A DNA stretch of 15,416 nucleotides from an uncultured Psychrobacillus sp. (GCA_934234185.1 CAKQHO010000080.1:1-15416), one strand, 5' to 3'; shown: positions 1 through 7,049, counted from the first letter of the stretch. Notes: generated from the letters alone by a model not told the origin. Made by a program: numbers and translations.

Positions 1-18
1 ATTTTATTGTTATTTTAA

Positions 19-75
19 TTCTAAAATATAAAAAGACTGTAAACAAACCCTTTTTTAAGAGTTTGTCTACAGTCT
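19..75 (-). terminator. Rho-independent terminator of the CarD-like gene
   Basis: Arms at 34-48 and 61-75 pair over 15 bp with one G-U pair. Read on the minus strand the stem is followed by TTTTTATATTTT. It lies just past the stop codon of the minus-strand gene ending at 89, so it should end that transcript. Confidence 0.85.
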
Positions 76-76
76 G

Positions 77-100
77 AAGCCAGTTTGTTTAAACTGGCTT
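77..100. repeat. Perfect 10-bp hairpin spanning the CarD-like stop codon
   Basis: AAGCCAGTTT (77-86) and AAACTGGCTT (91-100) are perfect inverted repeats around a 4-nt loop. The stop codon of the CarD-like gene (89-91) begins in the loop and ends on the first base of the right arm. No T-run follows directly, so it is probably a 3'-end stabilising stem upstream of the true terminator at 34-75 rather than a terminator itself. Confidence 0.6.
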
Positions 101-598
101 TAAGTTTGCTTCTATGTTTCCCGTAATCATTTCTATAATTGATTTTGTAGGGATTTTGAGAGAATAGGAAAGCTCTCTATATATGATGTTTTGAATGCTT
201 AGTAGGAGCTTCAAATCTTGATCAAGAAGCTTTTTTTGATTTTCCTCTGCTTCTAACTTTTTACTCATCAATGTTTGAAGAATTTTCGCAATCTCTAAGC
301 GATTACCTTTTCTGGTGATTTCATTATATGTTTGCTGACGAAGTCGATTGTTATCAATCCACTCTATACCCGCCTCTTGAAAAGAATGAAGAACTTTTCT
401 AGCTTCTTTTTCTTCCATGATGTCTAAAATCTTCGCTATATTACTTACAACGGGAATGCTAATACTCAGTTTTTCGTTATCAATAGGATGAAGCTCATAA
501 TAATCTTTGGTAACTCCATTAAAGGTTTTACTGGTGATATTATCTATCTGACAAATTCCATGAGTAGAATACGTTATTAGTTCTCCGACTTTATGCAT
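89..598 (-). CDS. CarD/CdnL-TRCF family RNA polymerase-binding regulator
   Basis: This 169-residue protein begins with a Tudor-like RNA polymerase-interacting domain (about residues 1-60). The segment HKVGELITYSTHGICQI has the usual CarD/TRCF pattern of a basic or aromatic start, a GE turn and a Y..HG[IV] strand. The rest (about 65-169) is predicted all-helical, like the DNA-contacting C-terminal half of CarD-type proteins. Family members bind the polymerase beta subunit and tune open-complex formation; the targets here are unknown. The start at 598 is preferred because the site AGAGGAGA (complement of 606-613) lies 8 nt upstream. The in-frame ATG at 604 is only 1-2 nt from that site. The gene diverges from a MarR regulator and shares its operator region. 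Confidence 0.8.
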   Translation of the reverse strand: MHKVGELITYSTHGICQIDNITSKTFNGVTKDYYELHPIDNEKLSISIPVVSNIAKILDIMEEKEARKVLHSFQEAGIEWIDNNRLRQQTYNEITRKGNRLEIAKILQTLMSKKLEAEENQKKLLDQDLKLLLSIQNIIYRELSYSLKIPTKSIIEMITGNIEANLKPV

Positions 599-624
599 AA
601 TCATTTCTCCTCTATAGATATATT

Positions 625-645
625 TTTGTCAACTTGGTTAACTAA
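625..645. promoter_or_regulatory. Second, imperfect MarR-type operator
   Basis: TTTGTCAAC (625-633), a 3-nt spacer and GTTAACTAA (637-645) match the perfect palindrome at 674-690 in layout and in most bases (7 of 9 arm positions are complementary). It lies between the predicted transcription start and the ATG of the CarD-like gene, where a bound repressor would block elongation. Assignment to the adjacent MarR protein is inference. Confidence 0.55.
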
Positions 646-650
646 ATTTA

Positions 651-679
651 AGTATATACTTCATTTGTTTGAATGTCAA
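651..679 (-). promoter_or_regulatory. Sigma-A promoter of the CarD-like gene
   Basis: On the minus strand TTGACA (complement of 674-679), 17 nt, then TATACT (complement of 651-656): a perfect -35, near-perfect -10 and ideal spacing. The -35 box is the left arm of the shared palindrome. Confidence 0.8.
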
Positions 680-690
680 CTTTGTTGACA
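674..690. promoter_or_regulatory. Perfect palindromic operator shared by two divergent promoters
   Basis: TGTCAAC-TTT-GTTGACA is a perfect 7-bp inverted repeat. The left arm read on the minus strand and the right arm read on the plus strand each contain TTGACA, the -35 boxes of the CarD-like and MarR genes. A dimeric winged-helix repressor bound here would shut off both promoters. The size and symmetry fit MarR-family operators, so autoregulation by the neighbouring MarR protein is the simplest reading. Confidence 0.75.
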
Positions 691-713
691 AAATATGACC
701 TTTTTTATATATT
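685..713 (+). promoter_or_regulatory. Sigma-A promoter of the MarR gene
   Basis: TTGACA (685-690), 17 nt, TATATT (708-713). Transcription should start near 720, which rules out the in-frame ATG at 717 as the translation start. Confidence 0.8.
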
Positions 714-746
714 AGTATGGCAAATGAAAAGAATGGAGTGAAATCC

Positions 747-1184
747 ATGGAGGAACGATTACAGGGATTAGATTTAGTAGATCTGCTAAGTGAAAGACAT
801 ATACTTTTAAGAAAGATAATAGAAGATACATGGAACAGTAATCACGAGTTGTATATTTCTAATTCAGAATGGTTTATTATGACGAAGGCTTATAAAAAAC
901 AGCCGACAATTGCTTCGATTTCCAAAAACGTAAATATCACTAGACAGGCAACCCATAAGTTTGTGAAAAGCCTAGAACAAAAGGGACTCGTAGAGGTTGG
1001 CCCTGTTGAAAATAATAAGAAAGACAAATGCCTTCGATTAACAGACTTCGGAGAAAAATGCCATGAAGAGAATGAAGCAATTAGAACTAAGCTAGTAAAT
1101 CAAATTGCTAATACTATTGGGACAGAAAAACTAAAGGTGTTAGAGGAGATTTTAAAGCTCGACTGGGGAATAAAGACAAAGTAA
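747..1184 (+). CDS. MarR-family winged-helix transcriptional regulator
   Basis: A 145-residue MarR-type regulator. The winged helix-turn-helix lies at about residues 50-105: QPTIASISKNVNITRQATHK supplies the recognition helix, followed by FVKSLEQKGLVE and a charged wing. Flanking helices should form the dimer interface. MarR proteins normally repress their own and neighbouring genes until a small ligand or oxidant releases them; no cysteine is visible in the DNA-binding domain. The start at 747 is chosen because GGAG (735-738) lies 8 nt upstream and because the ATG at 717 precedes the predicted transcription start. It diverges from the CarD-like gene and probably controls it through the palindromes at 625-645 and 674-690. 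Confidence 0.85.
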   Translation: MEERLQGLDLVDLLSERHILLRKIIEDTWNSNHELYISNSEWFIMTKAYKKQPTIASISKNVNITRQATHKFVKSLEQKGLVEVGPVENNKKDKCLRLTDFGEKCHEENEAIRTKLVNQIANTIGTEKLKVLEEILKLDWGIKTK

Positions 1185-1205
1185 GAAAATCTTTATTTAG
1201 GTATA

Positions 1206-1247
1206 GGAGAGCTTTTGCTACGAGCAGACCTCTCCATTAGCTTTTTT
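1206..1247 (+). terminator. Probable terminator after the MarR gene
   Basis: GGAGAG (1206-1211) pairs with CTCTCC (1230-1235), with an inner TGCT/AGCA stem. A T6 run follows at 1242-1247 after a 6-nt gap. The gap makes it weaker than a textbook terminator. Confidence 0.5.
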
Positions 1248-1293
1248 ATAAGAACAGATAAAATCAAAATGCTTGAATAGAAGGGTGAAGGGC

Positions 1294-2025
1294 ATGAAGG
1301 TTTATAGGACACAGGAGATTGCACGCCTAGTAAACGTGCATTCAAATACAGTACGCCTATATGAAGAGTGGTCTTTTATCTCTTCGGTTCCTAGAGAGCA
1401 AAATGGTTATCGCCGTTTTAGTGAGGTGCATTTATTACAAATGCAAATAGCACGACTTGCATTTAGACAAGAATTTATTCAAAATGATCTGCGCAGAAGG
1501 GCAACAAGACTTGTTCGTTTGAGTGGAAAAGAAAAGTTTAGTGAAGCTTTAAAAGAGGCACAATCCTATCTTCAGCATCTAAGAGGAGAGCATAGAAATA
1601 CACTTCAGGCAATTGAATCAGTGGGACATTTACTAAAGGTTACTGCTAATTCATTTATCACTTATACACATCATGAAATGTCTAAAAAGCTTCAGCTTTC
1701 TGAGGAGACGCTTCGAAACTGGGAAAGAAACGGCTTATATGAAATTGCTAGAGATAATAGAAATCGTAGAATTTATACAGAGAAGGATTTTTACAAGCTA
1801 CTTATTATTCGTACTTTAAGAAGCGCACATTTCTCCATAGCATCCATTAGAAATTTGTTTGATAAATATATACAAGACCAACAATTAGATATAGGCTATA
1901 TACTTAATTCACCTAGATTTACAGAGGATTTTCTGCATGTAACAGATCAGTTGGAGCTCAATTTAAGAAGGGCGATGAAGGATGTGGAGGAAATCATCGC
2001 TCTACTAAATAAGTCTGTTTCATAA
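1294..2025 (+). CDS. Regulator with two MerR-type helix-turn-helix domains
   Basis: A 243-residue protein with two MerR-like DNA-binding domains. The first is at about residues 1-65 (MKVYRTQEIARLVNVHSNTV, then GYRRFSEVHL). The second is at about 130-195 (TYTHHEMSKKLQLSEETLRN, then NRRIYTEKDFYKLLIIRTL). Both keep the MerR pattern of helix-turn-helix plus an R-[RI]-[FY] wing. Helical linkers join them and close the protein; there is no ligand-binding cysteine cluster or GyrI-like domain. Usual MerR proteins carry one such domain and work as dimers, so this chain could bind as a pseudo-dimer. The start at 1294 follows AAGGG (1281-1285); upstream TTG 1273 and GTG 1285 lack good sites. Its last 6 nt overlap the convergent HelD gene. 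Targets are unknown. Confidence 0.8.
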   Translation: MKVYRTQEIARLVNVHSNTVRLYEEWSFISSVPREQNGYRRFSEVHLLQMQIARLAFRQEFIQNDLRRRATRLVRLSGKEKFSEALKEAQSYLQHLRGEHRNTLQAIESVGHLLKVTANSFITYTHHEMSKKLQLSEETLRNWERNGLYEIARDNRNRRIYTEKDFYKLLIIRTLRSAHFSIASIRNLFDKYIQDQQLDIGYILNSPRFTEDFLHVTDQLELNLRRAMKDVEEIIALLNKSVS

Positions 2026-4062
2026 AAGAGGACTCGGATTTATTTGTGATTTATAGAGTGTTAACGAATGCATTGCTCTAGTACATCCAATATACAGTAG
2101 GTCCTTATCCGTTTCAGCTTGGTACGTTTCCTCATCGATAAATGGTATTAGTACTTGATCAAACTCTAACCCTTTAGCATATTGAATGGTGACCAATGTT
2201 ATACCATCCTTAAATTCTTCAGAATTCTGGTCCACAACGTGCAAAGGGTAATTGCGTAAATGTGAGGCCAATAAGTTGCGCTGGGCTTCTGTTTTACAAA
2301 TAATAGCGCATGTTTTTAAAGCGGAGGCTTGAAATTGGTTTAAAGATGTCCTAATCAGATCAATCATTTCATCCTTCGAGACATATGCTAGCTCTTGGGG
2401 CTTTTCTCCGTGACGTTCAATAGCTTGTATTTTATTTTGCCCAGTAAACTTTTTCGCATATTCAATAATTTCATATGAGGAACGGTAGCTTTTCGTTAAC
2501 TCTAGATATTCTAGATTCGAGAACAATAGAGTAAATGCCTCCTTAGAACTCTGGGTGAATGGGACAAGCGATTGACCAAAATCACCGATTATTGTTTTCT
2601 TACAAGGAAAGATTCTTTGTAAAACAGCGTATTGAATAGGGGCATAGTCTTGCATTTCATCCACAACAAAATGGTTGATTTGGTTAAAAGTATCCACGCC
2701 CTGGAAGTAGAGTTGGCAGTACAAATAAGGGAATACATCTGAAAATTCAAAGTGATTTTTTTTAAATACAAAGTCATCCTCTCTATCTGCTTCTACAAAA
2801 AATGCTCGATAAACCTCTAGAGGGGACTTGTAGATTAATCGTTTTGACAGGCGTTTCTGTATTTCATTTTTACTTGGTAGCTTTAGTTCGCCATTCCGTT
2901 TTGTTTTTAAGATGGCTAAGACATCATCGGAAATAAGCTCTAATCTTCTCTTTACAGATTCATTTGTGTAGCTCAAAAATCTTCTATGCAAATAGTCTGC
3001 TTCAATCTCATAATCTGCGATTACTATCTTTTCATTTTTGAAAATATGATTATCCAATTGCTTTAAAAATTCATCTAACTGCTGCAAGAAGTCGATGCTT
3101 GATTTCCATTCGACTCGTGTAGAAAGCTTGCTTTTAGGATTCTCTAATACTTTCGTTATCTCATCCTGAAATGGTGTGAACGTTACCTTCGTTGGTAGTA
3201 GCTTTTTTGTTAGATCATCAATCGTATAATCTAGAATTGGTTGTTCGCCAAGCTCTGGCAAGACGCTTGAAATGTAACTACCAAATACCTTGTTAGGAGA
3301 TAAAATTAACACCTTATCCGCACTTAAAGTATCTCTAAATTTATACAGCAAATATGCAATACGGTGGAGAGCAACGGAAGTTTTTCCAGAGCCAGCGACT
3401 CCTTGAATAATAACGGTATGAGCCTTTTCATTCCGAACGATTTGGTTTTGATCCTTTTGAATGGAAGCAATAATTGTTTTCATTTTTTCGTTAGAATACT
3501 CACTAAGTGTTTTTTGCAGAACATTATCTTGAATAGTTAAAGAGCTATCAATGATATATTCAAATTCTCCATTTATAATTTTAAATTGACGCTTTTTAAT
3601 AAGCTTTCCGGAGATTGTCTTTTGTTGAATGCTGTACTGAGCGTTTCCTAGTTCATATTCGTAATAGATATTACATACAGATGCACGCCAATCATAGATT
3701 AGATTGTTACTATGCTCATCCATAAAGCCGAAACGACCGATGTAAAATATTTCAGCATCCTCCATTTCTTCTCCTTCATATACAAAGTCAAAACGGCCGA
3801 AGTAAGGGGACTCTATCAACTTTTCAATTTTTGATTTCTCCGTTAGCTTTGCCACACCGCTACGATCTATGGACGATAGGGTTTGCTGATAGCTAAAGAC
3901 CTCCATCTTATCCATTTCATTTTTATAATCAACCATATATTTTTTTAAATTATTATATTCATCAGAAGAGTAGTTGATAGACTGATTTATTTTTTGATAG
4001 GCTTTTGCCAAACTTACTTTGGTCTGAATCAGCCTCTCTACTTCTTGCAAATCGAATTGCAT
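2020..4062 (-). CDS. helD: HelD-type RNA polymerase-recycling ATPase (superfamily 1 helicase fold)
   Basis: This 680-residue protein matches HelD. It has a charged N-terminal helical stretch (1-80), then the HelD signatures SPYFGRFDF (85-93), FYIGRFGFMDE (106-116) and LIYDWRA (121-127). Walker A is GVAGSGKT (221-228), motif II VVDEMQDY (466-473), motif III GDFGQS (493-498), motif V TIQYAKGLEFDQV and motif VI LLYIGCTRAM (655-664). HelD uses ATP to push stalled or hibernating RNA polymerase off DNA, inserting its N-terminal coiled coil into the secondary channel. At 680 residues it is shorter than the roughly 770-residue B. subtilis HelD, mostly at the N-terminus, so it may be a paralogue of the main HelD. 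The start has an excellent site, AAAGGAGGT, 7 nt upstream. It is convergent with the MerR gene, 6-nt overlap. Confidence 0.85.
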   Translation of the reverse strand: MQFDLQEVERLIQTKVSLAKAYQKINQSINYSSDEYNNLKKYMVDYKNEMDKMEVFSYQQTLSSIDRSGVAKLTEKSKIEKLIESPYFGRFDFVYEGEEMEDAEIFYIGRFGFMDEHSNNLIYDWRASVCNIYYEYELGNAQYSIQQKTISGKLIKKRQFKIINGEFEYIIDSSLTIQDNVLQKTLSEYSNEKMKTIIASIQKDQNQIVRNEKAHTVIIQGVAGSGKTSVALHRIAYLLYKFRDTLSADKVLILSPNKVFGSYISSVLPELGEQPILDYTIDDLTKKLLPTKVTFTPFQDEITKVLENPKSKLSTRVEWKSSIDFLQQLDEFLKQLDNHIFKNEKIVIADYEIEADYLHRRFLSYTNESVKRRLELISDDVLAILKTKRNGELKLPSKNEIQKRLSKRLIYKSPLEVYRAFFVEADREDDFVFKKNHFEFSDVFPYLYCQLYFQGVDTFNQINHFVVDEMQDYAPIQYAVLQRIFPCKKTIIGDFGQSLVPFTQSSKEAFTLLFSNLEYLELTKSYRSSYEIIEYAKKFTGQNKIQAIERHGEKPQELAYVSKDEMIDLIRTSLNQFQASALKTCAIICKTEAQRNLLASHLRNYPLHVVDQNSEEFKDGITLVTIQYAKGLEFDQVLIPFIDEETYQAETDKDLLYIGCTRAMHSLTLYKSQINPSPLL

Positions 4063-4137
4063 ACTAATTACCTCCTTTACACTACAAGCCAGTGTAGCAG
4101 GATTTTTTTAGCTGGTGTTTAAGTGGAGGGTTTGACT

Positions 4138-4143
4138 ATTATA
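4138..4143 (-). promoter_or_regulatory. Possible -10 box of helD
   Basis: TATAAT on the minus strand, about 75 nt upstream of the helD start. The -35 region at 17-18 nt is poor, so this is only a candidate and might need an activator. Confidence 0.35.
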
Positions 4144-4242
4144 CTTACTTAATTGTCAGTTGAAACAGAAAAAGTTACCTGTACTTAAGATCTTTAAAAT
4201 ATAATGAAAGAAAGGATAGATGTTAGAGAGGAGAGATATGCT

Positions 4243-4905
4243 ATGTACCGCAAAGAGCTCTACGTTATGCAGGGAGATCAACCTATCAAAGCGCTAGTGA
4301 GGAATTATGGGCAGGCAGATTTTAATGAACTGATCGATATCCAGCGCGAATGTTTTCCTCCACCTTTTCCATCTGAGCTTTGGTGGAACGAGGAGCAGCT
4401 AAATAGTCACATCACTCACTTTCCGAAAGGAGCTATTTGTTTGGAAATAGAAGGTAAGATTGTTGGATCTATCACAGGATTGCTCACAGAATTCAATCCC
4501 GAGCACCCTTTCCACAGTTGGGAGGAAGTAACGGATAATGGCTACATTCGAAATCATAACCCAAAAGGAAATACGCTTTATATAGTAGATATCTCCGTGA
4601 GACCCTTCTACCGAAAAATGAATTTGGGAAAGGTTCTGATGCAAGCGATGTATGACCTGGTGATACATAACGGATTAGATCGCTTACTAGGTGGCGGACG
4701 CATGCCTGGATACCACCGCTTTTCGGATCAGCTGTCCCCTGAAGGCTACATAGAGAAAGTGCTCAAAGGTAAGTTGAAGGATCCAGTTGTCAGCTTCCTA
4801 TTAAGGTGTGGAAGAACACCCGTCTGTGTAATACCTGATTACCTAGAAGATGAAGAATCCTTAAATCATGCTTTGTTAATGGAATGGAAAAATCCTTTCA
4901 AGTAA
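4243..4905 (+). CDS. GNAT N-acetyltransferase resembling the N-terminal half of YhcX
   Basis: A 220-residue GNAT. The acetyl-CoA region is visible as the strand LYIVDISVRPFYRKMNLGK followed by a helix (V.LMQAMYDL), the usual V-x-P-x-[YF]-R-x-x-x-[IL]-G-x pattern of motif A. The fold spans about residues 15-150 and continues into a conserved tail (LGGGRMPGYHRF, then DPVVSFLLRCG and PDYLEDEESL). From memory this whole arrangement, including GYIRNHNP, closely follows the acetyltransferase half of B. subtilis YhcX, which is fused to a nitrilase-type hydrolase. Here the domain stands alone and a nitrilase gene lies 0.8 kb away on the other strand. The start at 4243 has GAGAGGAGAG 7 nt upstream; ATG 4204 has no site. 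Substrate unknown. Confidence 0.8.
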   Translation: MYRKELYVMQGDQPIKALVRNYGQADFNELIDIQRECFPPPFPSELWWNEEQLNSHITHFPKGAICLEIEGKIVGSITGLLTEFNPEHPFHSWEEVTDNGYIRNHNPKGNTLYIVDISVRPFYRKMNLGKVLMQAMYDLVIHNGLDRLLGGGRMPGYHRFSDQLSPEGYIEKVLKGKLKDPVVSFLLRCGRTPVCVIPDYLEDEESLNHALLMEWKNPFK

Positions 4906-4997
4906 GTGGGGGATAATAGAAGAATTACTAGAAACAGCTCCTGAATTTTTGGGGAGCAGGGATGGACAAGAGACCAAGTTCTACTTATATGGAATAA

Positions 4998-5029
4998 AAA
5001 ACCGAACCCGCTGAAAAGGATTCGGTTTT
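4998..5029. terminator. Bidirectional terminator between convergent genes
   Basis: AAAACCGAACCC (4998-5009) and GGATTCGGTTTT (5018-5029) pair over 12 bp with one G-T pair and an 8-nt loop. Both strands end the stem in a T-rich run, strongest on the minus strand. It can serve the GNAT gene on the plus strand and the nitrilase-GNAT operon on the minus strand. Confidence 0.85.
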
Positions 5030-5041
5030 CTTGCGCTTCTC

Positions 5042-5710
5042 TTACAATGGAAGCAATTCTACTTTATTTGTAGTTTCTAAATCTGTAACCATTTTCGTCC
5101 ATGCTTCTGGTTTTTCTGAAAGTATCGCATAGTACATTTTCAAAAAGTTTGCAACGAACTCTCCTGTCAAGAACCTCTCTTCTCCGAAAGGAAGGAAACA
5201 GAAATCTAATTCTGTTACTGCTTCTCCATCATTTGTCCAAGAAGGATGTACGTAAGTAAAGTCTAAACGTTTGAATCCTAAATGAGCAAGTACTTCTCGA
5301 CGCACGAAAGGATCCATAGCTTTGACCCCACCGAAGTCATGATTCCCTACGCGATATGGATTATATATTTCAGCGAAAACTCCGATTAGTTCTATGCCGT
5401 GCTCCTTACAAAGCTGCTGTAGATCTTCATTCCGTTTTTTCGCTAGGAACGGACCAACTCCCAATTGTTCCCTTCCAATCATCGTAAAGTCCGTCATAGA
5501 CAAACGTCGATCTGCATAAAAGCGATATTCCGTTGCTCCTACAACTTCACCATTCTCTACTGCCACGAACATGCGAATCGTTGGATCTTGCAAAGGACCA
5601 CTCCAAAGCTCATACTCTAGTACTTCCTCGGCTGGAAATACATTTTGCATTAGCTTGTGCATCTTCGGAAACAGTGGATCCTCAATACCCTTAATTTGTA
5701 CATACTCCAT
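5042..5710 (-). CDS. GNAT-like acetyltransferase, second gene of the nitrilase operon
   Basis: A 222-residue protein with a GNAT-like fold: a strand pair MFVAVENGEVVGATEYRFY, then a conserved MTDFTMIGREQLGVGPFLAK stretch in the position of the acetyl-CoA loop and helix, and VLAHLGFKRLDFTYVHPSW near the end. The motif A pattern (Q/R-x-x-G-x-G/A) is loose (REQLGVGPF), so the donor or activity may deviate from usual GNATs. The start at 5710 follows GGGGGA with 7 nt spacing; the upstream TTG at 5728 lacks one. It begins 18 nt after the nitrilase stop codon, so the two are co-transcribed, and hydrolase and transferase probably act on related amide or amine compounds. Substrate unknown. Confidence 0.7.
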   Translation of the reverse strand: MEYVQIKGIEDPLFPKMHKLMQNVFPAEEVLEYELWSGPLQDPTIRMFVAVENGEVVGATEYRFYADRRLSMTDFTMIGREQLGVGPFLAKKRNEDLQQLCKEHGIELIGVFAEIYNPYRVGNHDFGGVKAMDPFVRREVLAHLGFKRLDFTYVHPSWTNDGEAVTELDFCFLPFGEERFLTGEFVANFLKMYYAILSEKPEAWTKMVTDLETTNKVELLPL

Positions 5711-5728
5711 AAACTCATCCCCCAACAA

Positions 5729-6640
5729 TTATCTATGTTTTTGTAAAACGATTTCCTTTGTCATAGTTGGCTCTACGGTCATTGTCCCTAGGTCTGGATA
5801 TAGATCAAATCGACGATCTCTCCATGTCGTAACAGAGCCCTCTTCTCTTACTTCATATAAAAGAGAAAGGTCCAAGTCTCCTGTAATGACCATATCGTTA
5901 TTTGCTTCCCCTTTTACTAGGATGCCATCCTGAGGAAAGGGAACATCGTTAGGAGTGATGATTGCCGCTTCCCCAAAGTTTCCGCGCATAAAGTCAACAG
6001 TTGGAAGAGAACCAACTGTTCCAGTAGTAACAACATATACCTGATTTTCAATTGTACGAGCGTGACTAGTATAGCGCACACGATTAAATCCATGGCGATT
6101 GTCCGTGCAGGAAGGGGAGAATATAACGTCTGCACCCATTCCGCGAACCATTCGTACAACTTCCGGAAATTCAATGTCATAGCAAGTAAGTAATGCAATT
6201 TTTCCTTTAGGAGTATCGAATACAGCTAAAGACTCACCAGGAGTCAATCCCCATTCAGTAACTTCTGTAGGAGTAAGGTGGAGCTTCGCCTGCTCCCCGA
6301 TATGACCATCTGGAGAGAATAGGTGTGCAACATTGTAAAGGTTTCCGTCCTCCTTGCGAACGACGTGAGTCCCCCCTATGATGTAAACGTTATGCTCCAT
6401 AGCTAGGCTAGAGAACAGATGATGATACGCATCCGTGTACATCGGCAAATGCTGAATCGGCTGCCCCTCATTATTATCGGAAATTGACAAAAGCTGTGTC
6501 GTAATAAACTCTGGAAATAAAATAAAATCAGTTTTGAATTCAGCGGCAGTCTTCACATAGTGCGTCACCTGTGCCACAAACTCTTCAAAGCTACCTATTG
6601 TGTGTAGGTGATATTGTACAGCAGAAACTCGTAATCTCAT
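5729..6640 (-). CDS. Carbon-nitrogen hydrolase (nitrilase superfamily amidohydrolase)
   Basis: A 303-residue nitrilase-superfamily enzyme with the full Glu-Lys-Cys triad: E44 in ILFPEF, K119 in EQAKLHLTP and C153 in LLTCYDIEFPE. RVSAVQYHLH opens the usual alpha-beta-beta-alpha sandwich, and the helper ARTIENQVYVV segment follows. Such enzymes cleave linear amides or transfer acyl groups in the cytoplasm; no signal peptide is seen. It resembles the hydrolase half of YhcX and amidohydrolases of the NIT/omega-amidase type, but the substrate cannot be read from sequence. The start at 6640 is set by AGGGAGGT just upstream; a longer frame to 6715 would add 25 residues that look non-coding. It is the first gene of a two-gene operon with the GNAT at 5042-5710. 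Confidence 0.85.
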   Translation of the reverse strand: MRLRVSAVQYHLHTIGSFEEFVAQVTHYVKTAAEFKTDFILFPEFITTQLLSISDNNEGQPIQHLPMYTDAYHHLFSSLAMEHNVYIIGGTHVVRKEDGNLYNVAHLFSPDGHIGEQAKLHLTPTEVTEWGLTPGESLAVFDTPKGKIALLTCYDIEFPEVVRMVRGMGADVIFSPSCTDNRHGFNRVRYTSHARTIENQVYVVTTGTVGSLPTVDFMRGNFGEAAIITPNDVPFPQDGILVKGEANNDMVITGDLDLSLLYEVREEGSVTTWRDRRFDLYPDLGTMTVEPTMTKEIVLQKHR

Positions 6641-6804
6641 CCGTAAACCTCCCTGAAAAAAATGTATTTTAAAAAAACAATAGCAAGAGCATAACATATT
6701 TAGACTAGAAATCAATTGAAATGTTTGGAGAAAATAATATTTTTTGAAATTAATTGGTTTTAAGGATATTTAATTGAAAAATCTCTGCTTATATAAAGGC
6801 TTTC

Positions 6805-6856
6805 TACAGGTTAGCATATTGCGAAACTAGCTTGAATAGATACGGTCTAACCTGTA
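6805..6856. repeat. Perfect 10-bp inverted repeat, 32-nt loop
   Basis: TACAGGTTAG (6805-6814) and CTAACCTGTA (6847-6856) are exact reverse complements. The interval contains GCGAAAC (6821-6827) and CGGT (6843-6846), which resembles an ECF promoter with 15-nt spacing. It could be an operator, a structured leader or an old terminator. No T-run follows. Confidence 0.6.
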
Positions 6857-6868
6857 TATTTGAAATAT

Positions 6869-6897
6869 TTGACAAGGAGATAATCTCTTGCAATGAT
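6869..6897 (+). promoter_or_regulatory. Candidate sigma-A promoter of the sigma-factor operon
   Basis: TTGACA (6869-6874), 17 nt, AATGAT (6892-6897, 4 of 6 matches). The spacer holds the small palindrome GAGAT-A-ATCTC (6877-6887), a possible operator. Confidence 0.45.
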
Positions 6898-7000
6898 CTT
6901 TATCTTTATATTCAGTAAGTCTTTCAAAATAGATTTTTTTTCATGGGTACTTAGCCGATATGATAAATGAATCCTTTTTTTAAAAATTTTTATATAAAAC

Positions 7001-7025
7001 AAACTCTGCTACTGGGAGGCTCGTT
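7001..7025 (+). promoter_or_regulatory. Candidate ECF-type autoregulatory promoter
   Basis: AAAC (7001-7004), 17 nt, CGTT (7022-7025) fits the loose ECF pattern AAC-N16/17-CGT. Transcription would begin near 7031, leaving the Shine-Dalgarno AAAGGGGAGG in a short leader and favouring the TTG start at 7050. Such short motifs occur by chance. Confidence 0.3.
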
Positions 7026-7049
7026 AATAGAGTGAAAGGGGAGGATTAT

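Larger units (their letters stand above)
6641..7049. other. Intergenic region between nitrilase and sigma-factor operons
   Basis: This AT-rich 409-nt region separates divergent operons. For the nitrilase it offers a weak promoter, TTGATT (complement of 6710-6715), 16 nt, TATGCT (complement of 6688-6693). For the sigma operon it holds a 10-bp inverted repeat (6805-6856), a TTGACA box (6869-6874) and ECF-like motifs, listed separately. I see no convincing gene in it. Confidence 0.5.

Noticed and set aside
717..746. Upstream ATG as start of the MarR gene
   Set aside because: It lies before the transcription start predicted from the near-consensus promoter at 685-713 and has no ribosome binding site.
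4962..4997. 11-residue open frame after GGGGAGCAGGG
   Set aside because: Too short to support, no recognisable feature, and it runs into the bidirectional terminator.
6893..6970. 25-codon open frame (starts MIFIFIFSKS) as a leader peptide of the sigma operon
   Set aside because: The only Shine-Dalgarno (AAGGAG) is 13 nt away, the composition is what an AT-rich spacer gives by chance, and it overlaps the candidate -10 box.
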